Source: a bacterium (GTDB taxonomy: Bacteria > Bacteroidota > Bacteroidia > Bacteroidales > UBA932). Taken from it: 8,999 nucleotides of DNA. Shown piece after piece: positions 1 to 6,013 of this stretch (position 1 is the stretch's first letter; every line of letters begins with the position of its first letter). Where the stretch lies: positions 1 through 8,999 of the forward strand of contig SFUD01000087.1 in the NCBI GenBank assembly GCA_004561775.1. The letters are read 5' to 3'. The position numbers were made by a program, and so were the translations under genes. The notes beneath the pieces are model-generated. The model was not told where the DNA came from. It made no database searches and saw only the letters and a program-made list of their open reading frames with translations.

Positions 1-1118
1 CAACCTTGGAGGGAATCGGGAAGCTGGTAAAGGAGGGGATGCAGATGGCAAGGGTGCTCTCCGACGACCCTTGCAATACGCTGCCCAACCCGGAACTCTG
101 CTACAAGGGAGGCGCTGCGCCTCTTGCTCTCTACGACAGTGCCATTGAGAGCCTCTCCACAGAGCAGAAGATTAAGATGGCACAGAACTCCTTTGAGGAG
201 ATTGTTGGCAGCAACAAGAGCCTTATAGATATTAAAAGCACCTATGAGGACTCTGCAGAGCACACATATATTGCAGATAGTCAGGGTTTTGAAGGGGAGG
301 CAGACTCTACGGAGTTTGGCATTTCCACAGAGTGCAGCATAGATGGTGGCAACGGCGCCATATATGATGGCTTCTGGGGCAATTATGCCACCTGCCTTAA
401 GAATCTGGAATTGCAGGGTTGCTCTAAGAGAGCTCTGGAGCGGGCTGTTGCAAAGATTGGCGCAGCCCCTGTAAAGGGCGGTAAGGTGAATGTGGTCTTT
501 AACAACACCGTCTCCGGCAGGCTTGTAGCAGAGATTCTTACAGCCCTGCAGGGCGGCTGCATTCAGCAGAACAGATCTTTCCTCTGCGGGTGCAAAGGGA
601 AGAGAGTCTTTGGCGATAATCTTACCATTCTGGACAATCCTCATATTCCGGGAAAATGCGGCTCCCGATATTTTGACTCGGAGGGGCTTGCCACCAAACC
701 CTCAAGGATAATCTGCGGCGGCGTTGTAACCGACTACTATCTTAATACCTATTTTGCAAACAAACTTAACTGCAATGCAACAATAGAGGGCCCCTCCGCC
801 CCCTGCATAGATTACTCTGCTTTCAAACCCCAATACAGGGATTTAAGCTACGAGCAGATGCTCTCTCTTGTAGACAAGGGCATAGTTGTAACCAACTTTA
901 TTGGCGGCAGATGCAATACTGCCACCGGCGACTTCTCCTTCGGCATAGAGGGTTTTCTGCTGGAGGGAGGCAAAATTGGAGCCCCTATATGCAAAATGAA
1001 CATTACAGGCAATATGACGGATTTGTGGAACTCCCTTCTCTTTGCAGCACAAGATGCAAGAGAGGGCTTCAGCTGGCAGATACCCTCATTGTCCTTCGAG
1101 AACTTAACATTAACTTAA
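1..1118 (+). CDS. TldE/PmbA-family protein (metalloprotease-related), 5'-truncated
   Basis: C-terminal portion of a TldD/PmbA-family protein, the TldE-like subunit. TldD/TldE is a cytosolic heterodimeric metalloprotease that processes or degrades peptides; TldD supplies the HExxxH zinc site and TldE is the partner lacking it. The reading frame is open to the window edge and a TTG at position 6 is the first start-like codon. I treat the gene as partial, because family members are about 430-450 residues and about 370 are visible. Counting from the TTG, family-typical stretches are DNLTILDNPHIPG (204-216), SRYFDSEGLAT (220-230), and the C-terminal block NFIGGRCNTATGDFSFGIEG (297-316) followed by GAPICKMNITGN (325-336). 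The segment around LVAEILTALQGG (173-184), where TldD would have its HExxxH helix, contains no histidine. Fourteen cysteines are visible, which is many for this size. The stop is 6 bp before the nhaC start, suggesting co-transcription. The tldD partner is probably just upstream, outside the window. Confidence 0.85.
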   Translation, partial: TLEGIGKLVKEGMQMARVLSDDPCNTLPNPELCYKGGAAPLALYDSAIESLSTEQKIKMAQNSFEEIVGSNKSLIDIKSTYEDSAEHTYIADSQGFEGEADSTEFGISTECSIDGGNGAIYDGFWGNYATCLKNLELQGCSKRALERAVAKIGAAPVKGGKVNVVFNNTVSGRLVAEILTALQGGCIQQNRSFLCGCKGKRVFGDNLTILDNPHIPGKCGSRYFDSEGLATKPSRIICGGVVTDYYLNTYFANKLNCNATIEGPSAPCIDYSAFKPQYRDLSYEQMLSLVDKGIVVTNFIGGRCNTATGDFSFGIEGFLLEGGKIGAPICKMNITGNMTDLWNSLLFAAQDAREGFSWQIPSLSFENLTLT

Positions 1119-1124
1119 CCTGTT

Positions 1125-2597
1125 ATGGATAATAAAAGAGATAATACAACCGATATTGTTTCAGAAAAGAGACCTTCTCTCTTTGTCTCCCTTATTCCGG
1201 TAGCAATTCTTATTGCTCTTATTGTTGTGGGGGCCATAGTCTTTGGAGATGAACTTACCGACGGACCTTCCCAGATAGCCCTACTTGGCGCAGCCGCTGT
1301 TGGAGCTCTCATAGGAATCTATCACCTTAAGATTCCTTGGGAGAAATTGGAGGGCGGTATGCTGGATAATCTTAGCAAGACAGGGAGCGCCATCTTCATA
1401 ATCCTTATGATAGGCGCCCTTACTGCTGCCTGGATTCAGTCCGGCGTGGTTCCTACAATGATTTATTATGGGCTTAAGATTATTAATCCCTCCATCTTTC
1501 TGCTTATAACCTTCCTCTTTACAGGAATAATCTCCTGCATTCTGGGAAGTTCCTGGACTACGGTGGGCACAATAGGTCTTGCTATGCTTACCATAGGCAG
1601 GGTTCTTGGCTATGACGATGGCTGGCTTGCGGGTGCAATCCTCTCCGGCGCTTATGTGGGAGATAAGATATCGCCGCTTAGTGATACCACAAACCTCTCC
1701 TCAAGCATATCGGGAGTAAAATTGTCTGAGCATATTAAATATATGGTAATAACAAATGTTCCTGCATTTATTATATGTGCGGTGGTCTTTGGTATTGCCG
1801 GATTTTTTGTGGAGATTGAGTCTTCGCTAGATGTGGAGCAGCAGTGTAGGGAGATTAGCGGTGAGTATAATGTCTCGCTCTGGCTGCTGCTTATTCCGGC
1901 AGGAACTATCTTTATGATTTATAAGAAGATATCTCCATTCCTGACTCTCTGCCTCTCTGCTGTTATTGGAGTTGTTGTGGCTCTCTTTGCACAGCCTCAG
2001 ATTATTCAGCAAATATCTCCGTACGGAGAATCCATAACCTCTTACATCTATGCGCCAATTAAGATTCTCGCCTCCAGCGTGGATGTGGAGACCGACAACA
2101 AGATTCTGGACGGGCTTGTAGATACCGGAGGTATGGGCGGAATGATAAAGACCATCTGGCTTGTTATCTCTGTTGTTGGGTTTGGCGGCATTATGGAGTC
2201 TGCGGGCTATATTGAGTGCATTACAAGACACATTATGAAGTATATAAAGAGTACCGTAAGCCTTGTGGCGGCTACCGTGGGAAGCTGCTGTTTCTGCAAC
2301 ATTCTCCTCTCGGACCAGTACATCTCCATACTTGTGTCGGGAAAGATGTTTGGCGACCTTTACGACAAAGGGGGCTATGAGAGGCGCCTGCTGGCTCGCT
2401 CTATCCAGGACTCTGCAACAGTAACCTCTGTGCTTGTGCCTTGGAACACCTGCGGAGTTTATCATAGCGGAATGCTTGGCATACCTACCCTCACATTGCT
2501 GCCATATTGCGTCTTTAACTATATCTCTCCGATCTGCTCCATTGCTGTGGCAGCAATTGGTTACAAGATATACAGATTTGGCAAAAGGATAAGATAG
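1125..2597 (+). CDS. nhaC: NhaC-family Na+/H+ antiporter
   Basis: Complete 490-residue polytopic inner-membrane protein of the NhaC antiporter family, exchanging Na+ for H+ to control internal sodium and pH. After a charged N-terminus (1-17), hydrophobic segments recur through the protein, for example about 19-40, 50-65, 87-108, 122-140, 207-228, 250-266, 271-289, 343-357 and 457-482. Diagnostic motifs are GSSWTTVGTIG (141-151), GAYVGDKISPLSDTTNL (175-191), the DQYISILVSGKMF region (397-409), and LVPWNTCGVYHSGMLG (437-452). The length is normal for the family. The ATG lies 6 bp after the upstream stop with no clear Shine-Dalgarno, so translation may be coupled to the TldE gene. An unusual Cys-Cys-Phe-Cys cluster occupies 388-391. 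The exact ion preference cannot be read from sequence, and some NhaC relatives exchange malate/lactate. Confidence 0.93.
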   Translation: MDNKRDNTTDIVSEKRPSLFVSLIPVAILIALIVVGAIVFGDELTDGPSQIALLGAAAVGALIGIYHLKIPWEKLEGGMLDNLSKTGSAIFIILMIGALTAAWIQSGVVPTMIYYGLKIINPSIFLLITFLFTGIISCILGSSWTTVGTIGLAMLTIGRVLGYDDGWLAGAILSGAYVGDKISPLSDTTNLSSSISGVKLSEHIKYMVITNVPAFIICAVVFGIAGFFVEIESSLDVEQQCREISGEYNVSLWLLLIPAGTIFMIYKKISPFLTLCLSAVIGVVVALFAQPQIIQQISPYGESITSYIYAPIKILASSVDVETDNKILDGLVDTGGMGGMIKTIWLVISVVGFGGIMESAGYIECITRHIMKYIKSTVSLVAATVGSCCFCNILLSDQYISILVSGKMFGDLYDKGGYERRLLARSIQDSATVTSVLVPWNTCGVYHSGMLGIPTLTLLPYCVFNYISPICSIAVAAIGYKIYRFGKRIR

Positions 2598-2656
2598 GAG
2601 AAAAGAGAAGAGTGAAGTAAAAAACAATCATTAACATAATATAATAGTATAATAAT
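2598..2656 (+). other. AT-rich intergenic leader before slyD
   Basis: 59 bp between the nhaC stop and the slyD ATG. The first half is purine-rich and the second half is almost all A/T with ATAATA-like runs. I see no match to the Bacteroidota -7 element TAnnTTTG, no hairpin followed by a T-run, and no Shine-Dalgarno close to the ATG. An A/T-rich region just before the start is typical of initiation in this phylum. Whether slyD has its own promoter here or is read through from nhaC cannot be decided. Confidence 0.4.
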
Positions 2657-3256
2657 ATGACAATCAATAAGGATAAAGTTGTTGCATTGGAGTACACCCT
2701 CACGGTAAACGGAGAGGTTATTGAGAGCGTTAAGGCGGAGAAACCGCTTAGATTTATCTTTGGCGCAGGCACTCTGCTGCCAAAGTTTGAAGAGAATGTG
2801 CTGGAGAAGTCTGTGGGCGATGCCTTTGAGTTTAGACTGGAGGCAGAAGAGGCTTATGGAGAGGTTAACAAGGAGATGATTGTGGAGATTCCCAAGAGCG
2901 CATTTGAGGTAGATGGAAAATTTGATTCGGAGATGATTGCCGTTGGCAAGGTTCTTCCTATGATGGACGGTATGGGCAACAGGCTTAACGGCACTGTGGC
3001 AGGCCTTACAGAGAGCGGTGTTGTTATGGATTTCAACCATCCTCTTGCAGGCCAGGCCCTCAACTTTAAGGGTAAGGTTGTAGAGGTTAGAGAGGCTACC
3101 CAACAGGAGTTGGAAGAGGGTCTCTATGGCGAGAAGAGAGGCGGCTGCGGCGGTTGCCATGGCGGCGGTTGCGGCAATGGCGGCTGCGGTGGCGGCGACT
3201 GTTCAGATGGCGGTTGCGGTGGCTGCGGCGGCGGTGACTGCGGCGGCAGCTGTTGA
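2657..3256 (+). CDS. slyD: SlyD-like FKBP-type peptidyl-prolyl cis-trans isomerase with Cys/Gly-rich tail
   Basis: 199-residue cytosolic peptidyl-prolyl isomerase and chaperone of the SlyD branch of the FKBP family. The FKBP fold is split by an insert-in-flap (IF) chaperone domain. FKBP strands span about 7-68, with FIFGAGTLLPKFEENV (33-48) and EEAYGEV (64-70). The IF domain lies roughly at 70-120. The fold resumes at 121-146 with the SlyD hallmark DFNHPLAG (125-132). Residues 162-199 form a low-complexity tail of Gly, Cys and a few Asp, with nine cysteines (164, 167, 172, 177, 182, 187, 190, 195, 199) and one His (168). In E. coli the comparable tail is His/Cys-rich and binds nickel and other metals, supporting hydrogenase maturation with HypB; metal binding here is inferred from composition. 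No hydrogenase or nickel gene is in view. The ATG is the only start that preserves the first FKBP strand. The gene converges on the FAD dehydrogenase gene with 11 bp between stops. Confidence 0.92.
   Translation: MTINKDKVVALEYTLTVNGEVIESVKAEKPLRFIFGAGTLLPKFEENVLEKSVGDAFEFRLEAEEAYGEVNKEMIVEIPKSAFEVDGKFDSEMIAVGKVLPMMDGMGNRLNGTVAGLTESGVVMDFNHPLAGQALNFKGKVVEVREATQQELEEGLYGEKRGGCGGCHGGGCGNGGCGGGDCSDGGCGGCGGGDCGGSC
3140..3253 (+). repeat. GGC/TGC-rich degenerate repeat encoding the SlyD Cys/Gly tail
   Basis: About 114 bp of degenerate GGCGGYTGCGG-like units encode the last 38 residues of SlyD. By hand count about three quarters of the bases are G or C, far above the flanking coding DNA. Cysteines are mostly five residues apart (successive intervals 3, 5, 5, 5, 5, 3, 5, 4), which suggests growth by duplication of a short Cys-Gly unit. 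Units vary at third positions, so the repeat is not a fresh expansion. Confidence 0.8.
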
Positions 3257-3267
3257 TAGTGAAGGGC

Positions 3268-4935
3268 TTAACCCTGCGCGGTTGCTATTGCCTCTGCGGT
3301 TGCTATTGCCTCTGCGGCATTGATTCCATCTATTGCAGATGAGACAATGCCGCCGGAGTAGCCCGCGCCCTCTCCGCAAGGATAGATGCCGGGCAAACCG
3401 GGAGCCTGCAGAGTCTCCGGATTACGTACAATTCTTACGGGAGATGATGTTCGGGATTCTACTGCAAGCAGAAGAGCATCGTTTGTGCAATAGCCCCTCA
3501 TTCTCCTGTCAAACTCTTTGAATCCCTCTTTGAGCCTCTTTGCCACAAGTTTTGGAAGCAGTTTGTGGAGAGGGGCAGATATTGTGCCTGCCATATAGGA
3601 GCTCTTTGGCAGAGAGGCGGATATTTTGCCATTCATAAAATCCTGCATTCTCTGCGCAGGGGCCTTTATTGTGGGCACTCTTCCTCCCGATGCCTGCTCT
3701 GCCTCTCTGCAGTAGCTCATAATTCTCTGCTCCACAGCCTCTTGGAACTTCAGCAGCTTAAGAGGTCCGTACTCTTCAAATGAGTGTATATCCTCCGGCT
3801 CTATCTGCACAACCACACCTGCGTTGGCCCATTTGGAGTCTCTGCCAGAGTTGCTCATTCCGTTAAGCACCATCTCTCCGGCCTCTGTCATAGATGGCAC
3901 AAGTATTCCTCCGGGGCACATACAGAAGGAGAAGACTCCCCTGCCATCTACCTGACATACTGCAGAATACTCTGCCGCCGGAAGCATTCTCTCCAATCTG
4001 CCTGCCGGAGAGCCACCCGGTTCTCTTTTTAGGTGATACCTGAGCCTGTTTATCAGCTGCTGAGGATGCTCTACCCTTACTCCCATTGCAAAACCCTTTG
4101 CCTCCAGGCTCCAGCCCCTTTGATAAAAGAGCTGATAAATCTCCTTTGCGGAGTGTCCTGCCGCAAGTATTACATTTTTAGAGAGAAACTCCAGCTCCCC
4201 GCTCTCCCCGCTCTCTCCATTAATCTTTTTGCAGATTACGCGCCACCCTGTTATGGCACCGCCCTCCGATTGTGGAAGAAGGTCATACATAATTGTAGAG
4301 AGGTGGAACTCACCTCCGCAGGCTACAATCTTCTTGCGAATATTCTCTATTATTGTAGGCAGTTTGTCTGTGCCTATGTGCGGGTGCGCCTCCAACATTA
4401 TCTCCTCCTCTGCCCCAAAATGTACAAGCTGCGAAAGCACCTCCTGCAAATCTCCCCTCTTAGTGGAGCGGGTGTAGAGTTTGCCGTCTGAAAAGGTGCC
4501 TGCTCCACCCTCTCCAAAGCAGTAGTTAGAGTTGGGATTTACAACAGAGGTGCCGCGCTCAATTATTATTGGCTTTATTCCCTTTTTAAGGAGGTGCAGC
4601 GCCGCAAAGAGCCCTGCTGGCCCTGCCCCAACAATTATTGCGCTCTCCGGCGCATTGTGAACATCTCTGTAGAGTGGCATCGGGAAGAGCGGAGGCAGAC
4701 TCGCTCCATTTGTGGCATATCGGAGAAGGCATTTGTAGAGCATCTTGCCCCCTCTGGCATCCAACGAGCGCCTTACCAGCCTAAAATCTGAGATGAAGCG
4801 TGCCGGTATCTGCACTCTTCTTGCCAACCTCTTGAGCATAAGCTCTCTCTGCTGCTCCTGCGGGAGCGTAAGCACCTCTGCCGGCTCCATTACCACCTCT
4901 GCCTGCAGAGGCGCATTGCTCTCTATCTTCTCCAT
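3268..4935 (-). CDS. COG2509-type FAD-dependent dehydrogenase, function unknown
   Basis: 555-residue flavoprotein of the uncharacterised FAD-dependent dehydrogenase family (COG2509). The N-terminal 100 residues include a basic region (KRLARRVQIP, 35-44). A Rossmann dinucleotide-binding motif follows, GAGPAGLFAALHLL (103-116), with an acidic strand end IIIERG (124-129). Next come the family signature FGEGGAGTFSDGKLYT (140-155), AAGHSAKE (258-265), FCMCPGGILVPS (337-348) and the C-terminal FAD motif YPCGEGAGYSGGIVSSAIDG (518-537). I chose the ATG at 4935 although the frame stays open upstream to 5088: it lies 14 bp after the tsaD stop, has an AAGGAAG Shine-Dalgarno 5 nt upstream, and avoids a 139-bp overlap with tsaD. 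The gene is very likely co-transcribed with tsaD. The last 15 residues contain an exact AEAIAT duplication. No transmembrane segment or signal peptide is apparent, so it is probably cytosolic. The substrate is unknown; the family and FAD binding are confident. Confidence 0.9.
   Translation of the reverse strand: MEKIESNAPLQAEVVMEPAEVLTLPQEQQRELMLKRLARRVQIPARFISDFRLVRRSLDARGGKMLYKCLLRYATNGASLPPLFPMPLYRDVHNAPESAIIVGAGPAGLFAALHLLKKGIKPIIIERGTSVVNPNSNYCFGEGGAGTFSDGKLYTRSTKRGDLQEVLSQLVHFGAEEEIMLEAHPHIGTDKLPTIIENIRKKIVACGGEFHLSTIMYDLLPQSEGGAITGWRVICKKINGESGESGELEFLSKNVILAAGHSAKEIYQLFYQRGWSLEAKGFAMGVRVEHPQQLINRLRYHLKREPGGSPAGRLERMLPAAEYSAVCQVDGRGVFSFCMCPGGILVPSMTEAGEMVLNGMSNSGRDSKWANAGVVVQIEPEDIHSFEEYGPLKLLKFQEAVEQRIMSYCREAEQASGGRVPTIKAPAQRMQDFMNGKISASLPKSSYMAGTISAPLHKLLPKLVAKRLKEGFKEFDRRMRGYCTNDALLLAVESRTSSPVRIVRNPETLQAPGLPGIYPCGEGAGYSGGIVSSAIDGINAAEAIATAEAIATAQG
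3278..3317. repeat. 18-bp exact tandem duplication at the 3' end of the FAD gene
   Basis: The unit GCGGTTGCTATTGCCTCT occurs at 3278-3295 and again at 3296-3313, with the first four bases of a third copy at 3314-3317. In the minus-strand gene it encodes AEAIAT twice, just before the terminal Gln-Gly. The length is a multiple of three, so the frame is kept. It extends an Ala-rich C-terminal helix and lies beyond the conserved FAD-binding motif, so it is probably tolerated. Confidence 0.95.
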
Positions 4936-4940
4936 AAACT

Positions 4941-4950
4941 CTTCCTTCTT
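4941..4950 (-). promoter_or_regulatory. Shine-Dalgarno site of the FAD dehydrogenase gene
   Basis: On the minus strand this reads AAGAAGGAAG and ends 5 nt before the ATG at 4935. Its first base is the last base of the tsaD stop codon. It is the clearest ribosome-binding site in the window, decides the start of the downstream gene, and fits a tsaD-FAD gene operon. Confidence 0.6.
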
Positions 4951-5972
4951 TAAATCTCCGCCGCGCGCGATATTGGAGCAGCATCCAACGGCGAGAGAAG
5001 GCCCTCCCGATATTTGAAGAGGCCTGTAACAGCTATCATTGCGGCATTGTCTGTGGTAAATTTCAACTCCGGGATAAAGGTCTTCCAACCCCTCTTCTCT
5101 CCCTCCAACCTTACTCTGTTGCGCAGCGCGGAGTTAGCAGAGACACCCCCGCCAAGGGCAATCTGCCTTATCCCAGTCTCCTTTACAGCCTTAAAGAGCT
5201 TATCCATAAGGATATCTATAAGAGCCTTCTGGAAAGAGGCGCATATATCTGCCCTGTTCTCCTCTATAAAATTTGGATTCTCCTTAAGATTATCCCTCAG
5301 AAAATAGAGCAGAGAGGTCTTAATGCCGCTAAAACTGTAGTCCAGCCCAGGCAGGTGCGGCTTTGCAAACTTAAACCTCTCCGCATCCCCCTCCTTTGCC
5401 AGCCTGTCTATGATAGGTCCGCCGGGGTAGCCCAGCTCCATCATCTTTGCGCACTTGTCAAAAGCCTCTCCTACAGCATCATCTATTGTGCGCCCCAGGA
5501 CCTCAAAATGCAGATAGTCCGTAGCCTTTACAATCTGGGTATGTCCTCCCGATGTAAGGAGCGCCAAAAATGGAAACTGCGGCGACTCATTCTGCGCCCC
5601 CTCCACCTTTATGAAGTGTGAGAGTATATGGCCTTGAAGATGGTTTACCTCCACAAGCGGCTTTCCCGATGCAAGCGAGAGCCCCTTTGCAAAGGAGGTG
5701 CCCACAAGGAGCGAGCCAAGCAGTCCCGGTCCGCGAGTATATGCTATGGCATCTATCTCCTGCATTGTTACGCCGGCCCTCTTCAGGGCCTGGTCAACAC
5801 AGGGAACAATATTTATCTGGTGCGCTCTGGAGGCCAGTTCGGGAATAACTCCGCCATATTTGCTGTGAACCTCCTGGCTTGCCATAACATTGGAGAGTAG
5901 GTACTCATCTCTCAGCACAGCTGCGGAGGTATCGTCACAAGAGGATTCTATACCTAATATATAAGTGCTCAT
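4950..5972 (-). CDS. tsaD: tRNA N6-adenosine threonylcarbamoyltransferase TsaD
   Basis: Complete 340-residue member of the Kae1/TsaD/YgjD family. TsaD transfers the threonylcarbamoyl group from threonylcarbamoyl-AMP (made by TsaC) to A37 of tRNAs reading ANN codons, acting with TsaB and TsaE in the cytosol. Visible hallmarks are ILGIESSCDDTSAAVL (5-20), the metal-binding HLQGH with His111 and His115, TSGGHTQ (140-146) of the ASKHA nucleotide-binding fold, DDAVGEAFDK (164-173), GGGVSAN (274-280) and the C-terminal TTDNAAMIA with metal ligand Asp308. The length is typical. The ATG at 5972 gives the expected short N-terminus before the first beta strand. It is divergent from the tamB-like gene with a 41-bp spacer and is the first gene of a probable operon with the FAD dehydrogenase. 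No damage is seen. Confidence 0.97.
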   Translation of the reverse strand: MSTYILGIESSCDDTSAAVLRDEYLLSNVMASQEVHSKYGGVIPELASRAHQINIVPCVDQALKRAGVTMQEIDAIAYTRGPGLLGSLLVGTSFAKGLSLASGKPLVEVNHLQGHILSHFIKVEGAQNESPQFPFLALLTSGGHTQIVKATDYLHFEVLGRTIDDAVGEAFDKCAKMMELGYPGGPIIDRLAKEGDAERFKFAKPHLPGLDYSFSGIKTSLLYFLRDNLKENPNFIEENRADICASFQKALIDILMDKLFKAVKETGIRQIALGGGVSANSALRNRVRLEGEKRGWKTFIPELKFTTDNAAMIAVTGLFKYREGLLSPLDAAPISRAAEI

Positions 5973-5987
5973 AATCTATAATTTGTG

Positions 5988-6004
5988 CAAATTTACTAAA
6001 TTTG
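5988..6004. promoter_or_regulatory. Perfect inverted repeat with back-to-back -7-like boxes (putative bidirectional promoter)
   Basis: CAAATTTACTAAATTTG has perfect 8-bp arms around one central base and sits in the 41-bp spacer between tsaD (-) and the tamB-like gene (+). The right arm read on + and the left arm read on - are both TAAATTTG, matching the Bacteroidota -7 consensus TAnnTTTG. The expected transcription starts would leave leaders of only about 6-12 nt on both sides. I see no -33 TTTG at the usual 19-21 bp spacing on either strand, so the promoter reading is tentative. An operator for a dimeric regulator is an alternative. Confidence 0.45.
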
Positions 6005-6013
6005 TGGGATTAT

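Noticed and set aside
1119..1124. Promoter or regulatory site between the TldE gene and nhaC
   Set aside because: Only 6 bp, too short for a promoter; read-through or translational coupling is simpler.
1827..2627. 266-codon minus-strand open frame opposite nhaC
   Set aside because: Antisense shadow of a clear NhaC gene. The product has no recognisable motif and is rich in His, Arg and Asn in the way reverse-frame translations are.
2561..3160. 199-codon minus-strand open frame opposite slyD
   Set aside because: Spans the nhaC end, the intergenic gap and most of slyD, with no domain. The sense-strand FKBP signature is unambiguous.
3140..3253. CRISPR array or structured RNA in the GC-rich repeat
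   Set aside because: Units are short, degenerate and contiguous with no spacers, and they follow the codon frame of slyD exactly.
3126..3323. Alanine-rich 65-codon frame over the slyD tail
   Set aside because: Simply the +1 reading of the GGC/TGC repeat, which becomes Ala/Val codons. It has no independent start context.
4936..5088. N-terminal extension of the FAD dehydrogenase giving 606 residues
   Set aside because: It would overlap tsaD by 139 bp in another frame, and its sequence looks like an out-of-frame translation of tsaD (Cys- and Arg-rich, no family similarity). The ATG at 4935 has a good Shine-Dalgarno.
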